From contig NZ_JAECMT010000001.1 of the NCBI RefSeq assembly GCF_016019935.1, positions 186,022-250,021 on the forward strand: a stretch of 64,000 bases of DNA, given 5' to 3'. Numbering within the stretch: position 1 is the stretch's first letter; every line of letters starts with the position of its first letter. The position numbers and the translations under genes are program-made. Under the pieces are notes generated by a model, which was not told the DNA's origin, made no database searches, and saw only the letters and a list, made by a program, of their open reading frames with translations. This document shows, piece by piece, positions 42,525-52,354 of this stretch. The DNA comes from Paenibacillus sp. GSMTC-2017. GTDB taxonomy: Bacteria; Bacillota; Bacilli; Paenibacillales; Paenibacillaceae.

Positions 42525-43580
42525 CTATGCAATTTGTATGATAAGAAGGTGCGCAGATACAGGCCTTGTTCCTCCAGCAAGAGGGGTCATTGTTAGAGCT
42601 GTGGAATTGCCGGCTGGATTTCTTACAGTTAGTATTGAATTGATGACTGTCGTTTGCACAAAACCCATTCCTGGCATTTGAGAAGTACCTGTTGCTCGCC
42701 CGACTACAGAATCCGTTAAGTCAGCGCCATTAAGAGTTAATATCATTTGGCCTGGTTCGTTCATACTCCCCTGAAACATGACTAAATAGGTACCAATTGC
42801 AGACAAGTTAAACGAACTGGGACCAGTACGGATAATAGTAGCCCCACCAGCGGGGCCGTCACGTGGAAAACTTACGTCTGTACCGGGAGCAACTGTCGTT
42901 GGGTTATCAGGAGGCATCAAGGCAAAAAAATCAGCAAAGTTTAGTATATTCCCGGTTGTACCTGTAGCACCAACATCCCCGGTCGCTCCGGTGACTCCAG
43001 CAGCTCCTGTTGCTCCCGTAGTTCCAACATCCCCGGTCGCTCCGGTGACTCCAGCTGCTCCTGTTGCTCCTGTTGCACCAACATCCCCGGTCGCTCCGGT
43101 GACTCCAGTAGCTCCTGATGCTCCCGTAGTTCCAACATCCCCGGTCGCTCCGGTGACTCCAGCTGCTCCTGTTGCTCCAACACCCCCGGTCGCTCCGGTC
43201 GCTCCAGCAGCTCCTGTTGCTCCCGTTGATCCTACTGGACCACCAGATGGCCCCGTAGCACCAGTAGCTCCGGTTGGGCCAGTTAAAGAGGGAGCTGATA
43301 AGATGTTCTCTAGTTTAAACTGGAGGAGCATTTCTTTCTTAATTATTTCCTGTATAGTGTTTTTAACGCTTTCATCTACAGCAAGTAAGTCACTAATGGT
43401 TGCTGGAGTAGCTAGCCCTGGTAACGTACCAACGGCATATTGTATTTTTTCTGCTTCGGCATTAATAATGTGTCCCAGTCCTAATTCCTCGATGGCAATC
43501 GATGCCAATAATAGATTCAATGCATCATCTCTAGTAATGGTAATACTAGGGGTAATATTGGGGATATTTGATTGAGACAA
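42525..43580 (-). CDS. Collagen-like (GXT repeat) exosporium-type glycoprotein
   Basis: A 351-residue BclA-like protein. The N-terminal domain (about 1-98) is hydrophilic/helical; residues about 99-210 are Gly-X-Y triplets rich in GAT, GVT and GDV; the C-terminal domain (about 212-351) resembles the trimeric jelly-roll head of spore-surface BclA proteins. It probably forms trimeric filaments on the spore. The start is TTG 43580 after AAAGGGTGAT. The repeat DNA has 54-nt units and can change length. Expression in sporulation is expected but no sigma-K promoter was identified. Confidence 0.85.
   Translation of the reverse strand: MSQSNIPNITPSITITRDDALNLLLASIAIEELGLGHIINAEAEKIQYAVGTLPGLATPATISDLLAVDESVKNTIQEIIKKEMLLQFKLENILSAPSLTGPTGATGATGPSGGPVGSTGATGAAGATGATGGVGATGAAGVTGATGDVGTTGASGATGVTGATGDVGATGATGAAGVTGATGDVGTTGATGAAGVTGATGDVGATGTTGNILNFADFFALMPPDNPTTVAPGTDVSFPRDGPAGGATIIRTGPSSFNLSAIGTYLVMFQGSMNEPGQMILTLNGADLTDSVVGRATGTSQMPGMGFVQTTVINSILTVRNPAGNSTALTMTPLAGGTRPVSAHLLIIQIA
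42960..43225. repeat. 54-bp tandem repeats in the collagen-like gene
   Basis: The marker ACATCCCCGGTCGCTCCGG recurs at 42973, 43027, 43081 and 43135 (54-nt period, 18 residues) with a diverged copy at about 43180 (45-nt step). Confidence 0.85.
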
Positions 43581-43978
43581 TTGGTATCACCCTTTCATAC
43601 TTATATAAATTATCCTTTATATCATATGCGCTGGACAAAATGAAGTTCCTATCAAATTAAAAAGGAATGAGATAGAAAAATACAATCTCCCTCAGGACAT
43701 TCTTATTAACTATAAACCTAATACTTTCATAGGACTTTAATGCCGCAAGTCACTACTGTACTTTGCAATTAATTTTAAGAACGATAAAATCTATCACTCC
43801 TAAAAACGAACGTCTGGATTTTTTAGATTCGCCAATTTTGCATTTAAATTTCTCGATTTCTGTTTTCATGCGTACCGATTCAGGGTCAGAAAAAAACCCT
43901 TCTGCATCATTAGCAGAAGGGTCTAGCTCTATTAAACATTGTTGACAGGACGTGATGGTCGTGATCGTGATCTACTTA
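43581..43978. other. 398-bp intergenic region
   Basis: Contains the minus-strand terminator at 43896-43922 near its right end and the promoter region of the collagen-like gene near 43600-43680. No gene seen. Confidence 0.4.
43890..43922 (-). terminator. Terminator after the MacB-like ABC gene
   Basis: A 10-bp stem ACCCTTCTGC (43896-43905) / GCAGAAGGGT (43913-43922); on the minus strand a T-run follows directly. It lies 57 nt after the ABC transporter stop. Confidence 0.8.
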
Positions 43979-45779
43979 CTACTTTCTCAACGCTACTGCA
44001 GGATCTGTACGGATTAACTTGTAGCTGGCTATTATACAAATTAGAATAACAACAACGCCAGTGGCAAGTACGGAAAGTAAGATTTGTAATGGTGTAATGA
44101 TTATGGCTAATTTAAAGATCATACTGATTAAATACGTAGAGCCAATAAGGATACCATTACATATAGATGACATTGCCGATAAAAGCAGATTTTCGCTGAC
44201 AATCATTTTTCCTATTGTTCCTTTATTAAATCCCAAAGCCGACAGCAGTCCTAATTCCTTGTATCTCGAATTTTGCAGTTTGATAAGCAGTACTGTACTA
44301 ATAAACAAACCAATTACTAAAATTAGAATAGAAACGATCAAGAACAAACGGCTAAGGCTGTCGAACGTACTTTGTAAAGCGCCTACTTCTTTGGCTGAAG
44401 TTTTGCTTTCGATATTTTTGTCAGTGAGCATTTGACTTACAGACACAATATCTTCAAAGTTTTTGACATCGTAGCTAATGGAATACCTCCTCTCACCCTC
44501 CCTATCTTTATAAAAATCCTGTTCAATGTCGGAGCTTATAAAGAAATCATCATAGCCGGCATTATAAATACCGCTTATCGTAAGCATGAATTCTTGTTCA
44601 CCATGTTTTAAGGTAAGCTCTTTACCTAGCAAGTTACTGATATCATTGTCAAACTTTTTAGCAAGGCTCGGACTAAGTGAGATTTGCTCTTCACCTGTGT
44701 TTGGCATAGTACCATAGGACATATTTTCAGTCGCCTTTGGCAGGGGATATTTTTCTGCCATCGTTTCGGATATATCGCCCACACTTAAAGTCACATCCAT
44801 TATTTTGTATTGATAATAAACATTTTCGATGCGATCATCGGAAGTCAGTATTTTAAAAACAGTTCCGTCGTCCTCCCCACCTTTGATATAACCATTGTTA
44901 AAGGCGGTGTTTTTATCCTTAAAATCTGAAATAGATTTCTCCATAATATTGCCCGACGATAGAGAGAGCATAAATGCAGGAATACCGATTGATATGGCCA
45001 GACTGACAGCAATATAGCGTGCGATATGAACATTGAAGTTTTTAAGCCCTCGCTTGAACACAGATACTTTGACTGCCTTATTTAAGTTGAGCTTATTAGA
45101 AGTAGTAAGATCAGTTCCAGTATTGATCTCTTTTGCAATAATTTTTCCGTTCTCAATATGGATGACGTCATCTGCAAAGCTACAAACCTTTTGATCGTGA
45201 GTAATCACAATAACTAAACGATCTTTTGAAATCTCTTTTAAAAGCTTCATAATTTCATTGGAGTTGCTGCGGTCTAATGATCCGGTCGGCTCATCAGCGA
45301 GCACAATACGAGGATTACGAATTAATGCTCTTGCAATAGCAGCTCTTTGCTTTTGACCACCCGAAAGATTTTCGATTTTTTCATTAATCTTTGCTGATAA
45401 TCCCAGTTTATTTAACAGTTCTTTAGCATTTTTTTTGTTTTCCTCTTCACTTGAAGTGTTCAGCTCACATGCAAGAAAGATGTTATCAAGTACGGTATAT
45501 CCACTTAAAAGATGATAATTCTTAAAGACAAACCCGATATTATCTCTGCGATAGGCACACAATTCATCAGCGTTCAGCTTGCTAATCGAAGTACCCCACA
45601 CAGTAATATCACCGCTATAATGGCTGTCATAGCCTGCAATCATATTAAGCAGTGTACTTTTACCAGAGCCTAATGCACCCAAAAGGCAAATCAATCCTTT
45701 GCTTGGTAAGGTAACGCTTGTTTTATCAAAAATAAGTGAACGATCATATCCTTTTTTTAAGGTTGTTTATTCTAATCAT
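43979..45779 (-). pseudogene. ABC transporter ATPase-FtsX permease fusion, frameshifted near its start
   Basis: MacB-like fusion in one chain. From the shifted frame (45694 leftward, 571 residues): Walker A GALGSGKST, signature LSGGQKQR, Walker B VLADEPTG, switch His, then an FtsX-type permease with four hydrophobic segments (one near residue 230, three in the last 140). The natural start is ATG at 45779, with AGGTGA upstream and MIRINNLKK, but a run of seven A (45752-45758 on this strand) puts it out of frame; six A would restore the join to GYDRSLIFDKTS. So the gene is broken, mis-sequenced, or uses slippage. Restart at TTG 45694 would lose 28 N-terminal residues. Such pairs often export or sense antimicrobial peptides. 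Confidence 0.8.
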
Positions 45780-46104
45780 TATCTGTCACCTGACTTCAAA
45801 GCTGTTGTTGTATTGGTCTTTATAATGGTAATAGCAATTATAAAGTAAGCAATAACGGCTATCCGAATATATTGTTGTAATAATATCCTTTTTCATTAGT
45901 GGTTAATTCTCTAATGCTCTTTCCGCAATAATGAGCCTCTCCGTCAAAATGTTGTTCCATACCGCTGATGATTTTCAAAAGAGTAGTTTTACCGCTACCC
46001 GAAGCTCCTACTATAAAATTCAATCCTTTTCCCATTGCAAATGAAACATTTTTCAACGCGAATTCGCCGTCATATTGTTTTGATACATTTTTAATTTCAA
46101 ACAT
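45779..46104 (-). pseudogene. Second ABC ATPase-permease gene, internal deletion
   Basis: The first 81 residues are a normal ABC ATPase start (MFEIKNVSKQY, Walker A GASGSGKTT), then a stop at 45859. Immediately after, in a usable frame, RIAVIAYFIIAITIIKTN and TTTALKSGDR read like the last transmembrane segment and tail of an FtsX permease, ending in TAA that overlaps the next gene's ATG (TAATG at 45777-45781). So more than 1 kb of the middle seems to have been lost from a twin of the gene downstream. It lies 202 bp from a divergent two-component system. Confidence 0.75.
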
Positions 46105-46311
46105 TTGTGTACTTCCTCTCTGATGTGTTTTTTATTTTCATATGTGATAGTTTCCGTTTCCCTTGTTATTACTTGATTTGCTTGATATCTATGTTTGTAC
46201 CTCCTAAACTTGATGCAACAATCGTATAACAAACGAGGTTAAATCCCTATTAAGTGCTTAACATAGAACTAACCTATCATTAGGTACAATCGTAATAGAG
46301 GTGATTTGCGT

Positions 46312-47001
46312 ATGAGGATACTTATTGTAGAAGATGAGCTTGATTTGCAAGAAGCGATTGCGGAAGGACTTAGAATAGAGGGTTATGCTGTTGATACATG
46401 TGACAATGGTCAAGCTGCTTATGAGCTTTTATATGATATAAATTACGACTTGGTTGTCCTTGACTTAAACTTGCCGAAATGGGATGGCCTTGAGGTTTTA
46501 GAAAAAATACGAGATGAACGGCCGGAATTAAAGGTGCTTATTCTCAGTGCCAGAGATAGTGTTAATGACAAAGTAAAAGGCCTAGACTTAGGTGCTAATG
46601 ATTATTTGGCGAAGCCATTTGATTTTGCCGAGTTGGAAGCAAGAATACGAAATTTGTTAAGACGAAAGTTTGTGCAAGAAAGTAGTATGCTATCCTGCGG
46701 TGCAATAAATGTTGATTTATCAAAGCGTGTTGCAATTGTTAATGAAAATGAACTTTCACTAACAAAAAAAGAATTTGCATTGCTCGAATATTTCTTGCTT
46801 AACAAGGATAGAGTGGTTAGCCAAGAAGAGCTTATTGAACATGTTTGGGATCAAAATGCGGATAGCTTTAGTGGTGCTATTCGAGTTCATATTGCGACAC
46901 TCCGTAAGAAGCTCCGGGCTGTTTTACAGTATGACCCCATTGGAACGAAAATCGGCGTAGGATACTATGTATCAGATAAGGATAGTGATGTTCATGCTTA
47001 A
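46312..47001 (+). CDS. OmpR-family response regulator
   Basis: A 229-residue regulator: receiver domain with VEDE, phospho-acceptor Asp in LVVLDLNLP and Lys in YLAKPF, then a winged-helix output domain (LTKKEFALLEYF, IRVHIATLRKKL, GVGYYV). ATG 46312 follows GAGGTG at a good distance; TTG 46306 is in frame but too close. It is divergent from the two damaged ABC transporter genes, the usual setting for bacitracin/lantibiotic-type sensing modules. Its stop overlaps the kinase start by 14 nt. Confidence 0.88.
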   Translation: MRILIVEDELDLQEAIAEGLRIEGYAVDTCDNGQAAYELLYDINYDLVVLDLNLPKWDGLEVLEKIRDERPELKVLILSARDSVNDKVKGLDLGANDYLAKPFDFAELEARIRNLLRRKFVQESSMLSCGAINVDLSKRVAIVNENELSLTKKEFALLEYFLLNKDRVVSQEELIEHVWDQNADSFSGAIRVHIATLRKKLRAVLQYDPIGTKIGVGYYVSDKDSDVHA

Positions 47002-48142
47002 AAAAATGCCAATTCGATTGCGACTTACGGTTATGACTGTTGCTCTTTTAACTGTTTGTTGTGTAGGTCTTACCTTAATACTAAATTTATCTGCTAATAG
47101 AATGGCTACAAGGATTGATGCATCTTTAGTAGTACCGGCCAAAAAAGTCGCAGAAGATGGATCGGTTGATGAAAGCTTTCAATCACCGGCAGGCAGCATG
47201 GTCGCTCCCGTGTCATCTGAGGATTCTGAGCAAGCAAGAATGGATTATAGAATCGAAAGTATTATTTATATGTTATTAGTTATTGTTGGCGGGGGATTGT
47301 TAACCTACTATATTTCAGGCAAGGCATTAAAACCTCTTAATACGTTAAATGGTCAAGTGAAAAATATAAATGTGCGTAATCTATCTAAATCATTATCTGT
47401 GCCGTCTACAAATGATGAAATTGCAGAGCTTACTGTAACATTTAATGAAATGATGTATAAGCTGGACAACGCTTTTATGATGCAAGGAAGATTTTCGGCA
47501 AGTGCTGCCCATGAGCTTAGAACACCTCTTGCTGTGTTACAAACAAAGGTTGATTTATTTAAGAAGAGAAAAGATCATACAAATGAGGAATATGATGCTC
47601 TTATTTCTGTTATTGAAAAGCAAACAAATCGTTTGAGAGGACTCGTCGGCAACCTGTTAGATATGACGAATATGGACGATAACTGTGAGGAAAGCAGCAT
47701 TTACGTTAAGGATATTTTCGAGGACATTATTTCCGAGCTTTCGCACATGGCCAAAGACAAAAATGTTACTCTGTCCTTAGATTGTGATAGTAGCATTGTT
47801 ACAGGAAACACTGACTTATTGTATCGTGCGTTTTATAACCTTGTGGAAAATGGAATTAAGTACAATATGGACGGCGGTTCGGTTGGGGTTATTGTAAACA
47901 GATTAAGTAAAGAACAGGTTTCAATCAGGATTATAGATACAGGTATCGGTATTGCCGGAGAAAACAAGCAGAATACATTTGAACCTTTTTATCGTGTTGA
48001 CAAATCACGCTCTCGTCAAATAGGCGGTGCGGGCTTAGGACTTTCGATTGTTGATACTATTATCAAAAAGCATAATGGTACAATTACTGTTACCGATAAT
48101 GAAAATGGTGGAACTTGCTTTAATGTAATCTTAAAAATCTAG
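46988..48142 (+). CDS. Sensor histidine kinase with HAMP domain
   Basis: A 384-residue kinase: transmembrane segments near 10-32 and 90-108, an extracytoplasmic loop of about 60 residues, HAMP, phospho-acceptor His in SAAHELRTPLAV, and ATPase boxes LVENGIKYN, DTGIGI and GGAGLGLSIV. ATG 46988 overlaps the regulator gene and has AAGGA upstream. With the regulator it forms a two-component pair that probably controlled the adjacent ABC genes, now damaged. The signal is unknown. Confidence 0.87.
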   Translation: MFMLKKMPIRLRLTVMTVALLTVCCVGLTLILNLSANRMATRIDASLVVPAKKVAEDGSVDESFQSPAGSMVAPVSSEDSEQARMDYRIESIIYMLLVIVGGGLLTYYISGKALKPLNTLNGQVKNINVRNLSKSLSVPSTNDEIAELTVTFNEMMYKLDNAFMMQGRFSASAAHELRTPLAVLQTKVDLFKKRKDHTNEEYDALISVIEKQTNRLRGLVGNLLDMTNMDDNCEESSIYVKDIFEDIISELSHMAKDKNVTLSLDCDSSIVTGNTDLLYRAFYNLVENGIKYNMDGGSVGVIVNRLSKEQVSIRIIDTGIGIAGENKQNTFEPFYRVDKSRSRQIGGAGLGLSIVDTIIKKHNGTITVTDNENGGTCFNVILKI

Positions 48143-48236
48143 TAACTCGTTTATCTTAGGCGGTCTAGAAAAGATATTGTCGACGATTTCAATTTATTGT
48201 GATATAAGATAACACTGGCTCGTTTGCTCCTCGGCA

Positions 48237-48296
48237 ATCGGTACATATTTTTGACATTGTATATTGCCAAGAATATGTACCGATAAAACAAAAAAA
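48237..48296 (+). terminator. Terminator after the histidine kinase gene
   Basis: A 13-bp stem ATCGGTACATATT (48237-48249) / AATATGTACCGAT (48272-48284) with a 22-nt loop. An A-run follows on this strand and T-rich bases precede the stem, so it may also serve the leftward TetR gene. Confidence 0.55.
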
Positions 48297-48334
48297 CCGC
48301 GATTTACTCGAAGTATTAATTTTGCAATTAGATA

Positions 48335-48946
48335 TTACGTCCGTTTTGTCACCATACGCATCAAAGTATCGGTATCCGGAAGCAAATATTGGCTGCCCTC
48401 ATCCAAATCAATTAACATTAGACCGTGAATTGACGTTAGAAAAGCAGCAACGAGCTTTCTCGTATCGCCTCCCACAAGCTCTCCCGTCCTCTGCCCTTCG
48501 GCAAAGATCGGCTCCAGCCGATCGACAAACGCGGATAAAGAATACTGGCCGGTCAGCATTTTTTTAGCTTCTTCGGGAACTTCATCCGAGGTATAGGCAT
48601 GATGGACAAGTCTGAAATAATTTCTATCACTTTCATTAAAAGTGGCATCGGTGAAGACGCGTATTTTATCAGTAGCTGATCCAGACATTTCCTCAAGCTC
48701 CATCATAGCAGCAATTGCACCTTCCATTGCTTCCCGAATCAGGTTGATAAACAATTCCTCTTTCGATGAAAAGTACAGATAGAGCAGTCCTTTGCTGACA
48801 CCTGCTTCTTCCGCTACCATGCTCATTTTTGTACCGAGTAAGCCTCTTCTCGCAAATACTTTAAATCCAGCATTCATAATCTGCTCTCTTCGTTCATCCC
48901 GTAGTGCATGCAGTTGCTCTTCTTTATATCTGGCCAACAAGCTCAC
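48335..48946 (-). CDS. TetR-family transcriptional repressor
   Basis: A 203-residue TetR-type regulator. The N-terminal helix-turn-helix is clear (IMNAGFKVFARRG, MVAEEAGVSKGLLYLYF); the C-terminal ligand domain is about 140 residues. The listed GTG start at 48946 is very close to AAGG, so TTG 48940 or 48937 may be used. It is encoded 21 nt after the FAD monooxygenase gene on the same strand, and an 8-bp inverted repeat operator sits upstream of that gene, so it probably represses its own operon. Confidence 0.87.
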   Translation of the reverse strand: MSLLARYKEEQLHALRDERREQIMNAGFKVFARRGLLGTKMSMVAEEAGVSKGLLYLYFSSKEELFINLIREAMEGAIAAMMELEEMSGSATDKIRVFTDATFNESDRNYFRLVHHAYTSDEVPEEAKKMLTGQYSLSAFVDRLEPIFAEGQRTGELVGGDTRKLVAAFLTSIHGLMLIDLDEGSQYLLPDTDTLMRMVTKRT

Positions 48947-48967
48947 CCTTCAATTTTGAAATAAAAG

Positions 48968-50452
48968 TTAAAACGTTAATGCAAAGGTCGGGATATGCTC
49001 TTCGAGAAACATCTTCAGTCGTAGAATTCCAGCTTCGCCGGAATATTCCAGCCTTAATTCTAACCCTTCTTCCGTTGTTGCCTCATTCAGAACGGAAAGG
49101 ATCTTCTCTACATTTAAAATCTCTTTTGGCGCGATGAGGAGAGAAGTCATAATCATATACGTTTCAAACATTTCAATATTTTGTTTTCCAATAGCTTGCG
49201 TTAAATATTCATCGAAAAAGCGTTGAACAAACTTGAATCCTTCCATCGAATACCCACCGGAATATTCAACCCCTGGCCACTGCAAATCGGATGCTGCGCT
49301 AAGCCACCATGCCGGTTCGATCGCTTCTTGCATTTTTTCCAGCACATTTCGCTCGAATGCGACTTTATTGCCGTTCAAGTGATTTTGCAGACAGAGATCG
49401 AGTATTTCAGCTTCAATAGCGGCTACCGTCATACCTTGCCCGTAAATCGGATCGAAATTGCATAGCGCATCCCCTATGACCAGCAATCCGGACGGCCAGT
49501 TTTGCATTTGGTCATACCGATGTCTTATACATTCCGCAACTCGGAATCCTCGTGGCGAAGCGACTGGCTCCATTTGCTTTAGAAGTTCGGAAATTGTGGA
49601 ATCCAATAGCGTCTCTGCTTCTCGCACATAATCCTCACTTTTTACAGAAGGATAGGATTGACCGCCTGCTCGGAAAATCAGCACTTCGGCTAGATTGTTT
49701 TCGATTGGGCTGAATACGCCCGTACCGATCCCTTTAGCTGGATGCCCCTCTACAAGAATAGTGCTCCATTTGTCTTTCAAATGTTCGGGTACATTAAAGT
49801 GGCATGTGCTGTAACCAAGCGAAACTTTAAGCCGTTCCGGCTCCGGCACCTCATACCCAAGCTGAATGAGCCATTTTCCGAGCTTGGAATTACGCCCGCT
49901 TGCGTCTACTACCAGTTCCGCTTGAATAGTGACCGGCTGTTCGGGTCCAGGAGCTTTGCGTTCTCTCAGTTGCACACCTGTAATCCGCTTTTGGCCATTA
50001 TCGTCTACACTCATCTCAAGTTTGCTAACTTCGCAGCCGGAAATGATTTTGACGTTTGGTAGAACACGAACCCGATTGCGAATCACCCATTCAAACAGGG
50101 CCCGGCTACAGCCGACATCCCGCTCGTCGGGAATGATAATGCTACCGTACCGATAATTTAATTGAATCGTCTTGCCTTCACGCAAATAGGCTCCTTCTGC
50201 GAGCAAGTCTTCGGTATAACCTGGAAACAACCGTTCAACAATCATTTTACCACGAAGCAGCACTCTATGGGGATGATAGGCTTGCGGTGTACCGGGACGA
50301 TTAGTGGGGCTGTCTGGCAGTTCGTCTTTTTCTATAATAACAACTTCTTCAAAATAATTGGATAGCACCCTTGCTGCAAGTAGCCCTGCCACACTTCCTC
50401 CCATGACCAATGCTTTTGTCCCAATTTTCGTTTTGGATGTTTGATTATTCAT
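48968..50452 (-). CDS. FAD-dependent monooxygenase-like oxidoreductase
   Basis: A 494-residue flavoprotein. The FAD-binding start is VMGGSVAGLLAARVLSN, ending in an acidic IIEKDE; the second FAD motif is VIGDALCNFDPIYGQGM. Similar proteins are grouped with PHBH-type monooxygenases. The aromatic or hydrophobic substrate is unknown. ATG 50452 follows GAGGAG. First gene of a two-gene operon with a TetR repressor, with its operator at 50481-50499. This arrangement is typical of inducible detoxification. Confidence 0.85.
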   Translation of the reverse strand: MNNQTSKTKIGTKALVMGGSVAGLLAARVLSNYFEEVVIIEKDELPDSPTNRPGTPQAYHPHRVLLRGKMIVERLFPGYTEDLLAEGAYLREGKTIQLNYRYGSIIIPDERDVGCSRALFEWVIRNRVRVLPNVKIISGCEVSKLEMSVDDNGQKRITGVQLRERKAPGPEQPVTIQAELVVDASGRNSKLGKWLIQLGYEVPEPERLKVSLGYSTCHFNVPEHLKDKWSTILVEGHPAKGIGTGVFSPIENNLAEVLIFRAGGQSYPSVKSEDYVREAETLLDSTISELLKQMEPVASPRGFRVAECIRHRYDQMQNWPSGLLVIGDALCNFDPIYGQGMTVAAIEAEILDLCLQNHLNGNKVAFERNVLEKMQEAIEPAWWLSAASDLQWPGVEYSGGYSMEGFKFVQRFFDEYLTQAIGKQNIEMFETYMIMTSLLIAPKEILNVEKILSVLNEATTEEGLELRLEYSGEAGILRLKMFLEEHIPTFALTF

Positions 50453-50480
50453 TATCTATACACTCCTCAGTGAATATTAT

Positions 50481-50499
50481 TGACTGACCAAGTCAGTCA
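50481..50499. promoter_or_regulatory. TetR-type operator palindrome
   Basis: Perfect inverted repeat TGACTGAC (50481-50488) CAA GTCAGTCA (50492-50499), 29 nt upstream of the monooxygenase start. TGAC/GTCA palindromes of this type are well-known TetR-family sites, so the adjacent repressor is the likely ligand. Confidence 0.8.
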
Positions 50500-50588
50500 T
50501 TAATAATATAGGCGACTTTCTGTCATTGTGTCAACCATTTATTTCCTATTGATTGATTTTGTGTTACTAGTTGAATCTCATTAATAAA

Positions 50589-50630
50589 AAGCACCGATAG
50601 TTATGGTTTTCCCATGCGCTATCGGTGCTT
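50589..50630. terminator. Hairpin terminator in intergenic region
   Basis: A 12-bp stem AAGCACCGATAG (50589-50600) / CTATCGGTGCTT (50619-50630), flanked by A-runs on both sides, so T-runs on the minus strand would end leftward transcripts from the sigma-factor operon. Confidence 0.65.
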
Positions 50631-50956
50631 CAAAAAATTTTACTGATAAGGTCATACAGTTGGTTTGCTAGTCAGTACAGTAGTAGTCATTAATGGTAAC
50701 TCACGTTTCCGAACTTATTGCTAACGAACTCAGTACCTCTTATTTGATCAAATTGTACCGTTCAAAATGTTTAACGAACTCCAGGATGCTTATTCCGAGC
50801 AAACTAGCTTTATTACGATCAAAAACTAAGCAATAACGACATTAGAGTTTGTTAGAATAAATGACACGTTATTTTCTTCAATGTAAGCACAATAAGGTTC
50901 GTTAGCGGATTAGCATACTAGTCATTAGTGGTGCGAGTGTTAGAACCGCATCTACA

Positions 50957-52354
50957 TTAATTACGAACCGTAAATCGCATTTCCAATTCCTCATGGAAGT
51001 CGATTTGCGGCATTGTATAAGTATAAAGGCGAATCGGCAATTGCTTATCAATTGGGGCAAGTTCTTGCACGTACATGAATGCATCTTTATTGCGGCCTAC
51101 TATTCGAACATCTTTACGCTCTATCTTCTCTCCGCTTTGAATTAAATCTATAGCAACCGATTGTAAAGTAGGCAACGATCCTATTACTTCAAAATGCAGC
51201 AACGTCTTCTCTTCGAGCTTCTCTATCTTGGTTATCGTTGCCTGACCAATATCGCCTTGCTGTATAGTGTGCGGCAAAGAATTAAGCTTTGATACATTTG
51301 ATCCGAATCCAGAACCGCGCTTACCTAAACTGCTATAAGGCTTAAATACAATCGTTTTGGATGACTCCGGTAGTGGAGCAAACGAAAGCGTCTGATCCCA
51401 AACGATATCGTTGAACATATGGCCCCCACCGCCCATATCTTCTAAGGGATAACCATATTCATCCGTTGCAGTAAACGCCAATCCCCACATTTCATCGTTC
51501 GCTTGAGCATTATCGGACGGAATGCTCATATGGAAATTCAACTCCGTTCCAAGAGGCGAAGTAGCTACGGAGCGCATGAACATGGTTACTTCATTCCGCT
51601 TTTTCTCCATCATTGGTATTTGCTTATACGTATGTTCACTTTGTCTTTGTATAGGAATTTGCAATACCCAATGTCCTTTGACCGTACCAACTTGTGGTAT
51701 CTCCAGCTCAAGCGTGAAAGAGTCACCGAGCTTCTCTATATCTTCCGGGTCTTCTCCAAATTGCGCTTGAATTTCTAGCATACTAATAACTCGACCTACT
51801 CCTTGCATCGATACTTTCTCTCGTTCAATAGAGCCAAAATGAGCGCCATTTACCGTCGCTTGAACCCTACTTCCTATTTCGTTATAACGCATACTGTCCT
51901 CTTTGACCGACGGAAGCTGCTTCGTGGATTGCTCCTCCATTCCGATAATCAAGCGAATTCCGTCAAACATCACTTCTTTCACCGTCAACGTAATGCCTTG
52001 ATCCGTGGCGCTCTTATTAACGGATACGGTTAAACCTTTGCTGTTAGCAACCTGTAACCGTTCATCACCTATCGTCTCAAATATTTGACCGATAAAAGGA
52101 ATTTGCTTCAAAGTCTCAGCCATTACAGGCGAGACGAACCCGGATGTAACAATTCCTCCTAGCAGAATGAACAAAACTGAAGCGACTATAAGCAGCTTGC
52201 GAAACGCTCTATTCCGTGAAGGAACAGTAGGCAAATCAGGAAGATCGGTTAGCGCCTGTTCCCACCGTCCTCTAACATACTCGGGCATAGTATCATGATC
52301 GTCCGATCTTTCCTTCAGCTGTCTCCTAATATCCATATCTAGTTTTGATTCCAT
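50957..52354 (-). CDS. Membrane anti-sigma factor (DUF4179-type)
   Basis: A 465-residue protein with a short cytoplasmic N-terminus (about 1-50), one transmembrane helix (about 52-72) and a large outside domain. The region after the helix (TLKQIPFIGQIFETIGD) matches DUF4179-type anti-sigma factors. It should hold the ECF sigma factor encoded just upstream at the membrane and release it on a signal. Its start overlaps the sigma gene's stop by 16 nt, so stoichiometric expression is likely. The signal is unknown. Confidence 0.82.
   Translation of the reverse strand: MESKLDMDIRRQLKERSDDHDTMPEYVRGRWEQALTDLPDLPTVPSRNRAFRKLLIVASVLFILLGGIVTSGFVSPVMAETLKQIPFIGQIFETIGDERLQVANSKGLTVSVNKSATDQGITLTVKEVMFDGIRLIIGMEEQSTKQLPSVKEDSMRYNEIGSRVQATVNGAHFGSIEREKVSMQGVGRVISMLEIQAQFGEDPEDIEKLGDSFTLELEIPQVGTVKGHWVLQIPIQRQSEHTYKQIPMMEKKRNEVTMFMRSVATSPLGTELNFHMSIPSDNAQANDEMWGLAFTATDEYGYPLEDMGGGGHMFNDIVWDQTLSFAPLPESSKTIVFKPYSSLGKRGSGFGSNVSKLNSLPHTIQQGDIGQATITKIEKLEEKTLLHFEVIGSLPTLQSVAIDLIQSGEKIERKDVRIVGRNKDAFMYVQELAPIDKQLPIRLYTYTMPQIDFHEELEMRFTVRN

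Larger units (their letters stand above)
50453..50956. other. 504-bp intergenic region with scattered short repeats
   Basis: Contains the operator at 50481, the terminator at 50589 and several imperfect copies of a GTTCGTTAG/CTAACGAAC motif (near 50722, 50770, 50847 and 50899) plus two near-copies of TAGTCATTA.TGG (about 50683 and 50920). No gene seen. Confidence 0.4.

Noticed and set aside
42960-43225. Regular repeats considered as a CRISPR array
   Set aside because: The repeats are contiguous, in frame, and encode Gly-X-Y triplets; there are no unique spacers and no cas genes.
42991-43575. Long plus-strand frame rich in Ala-Pro-Val repeats
   Set aside because: It is the antisense shadow of the collagen-like gene; the Gly-X-Thr repeats on the minus strand explain it.
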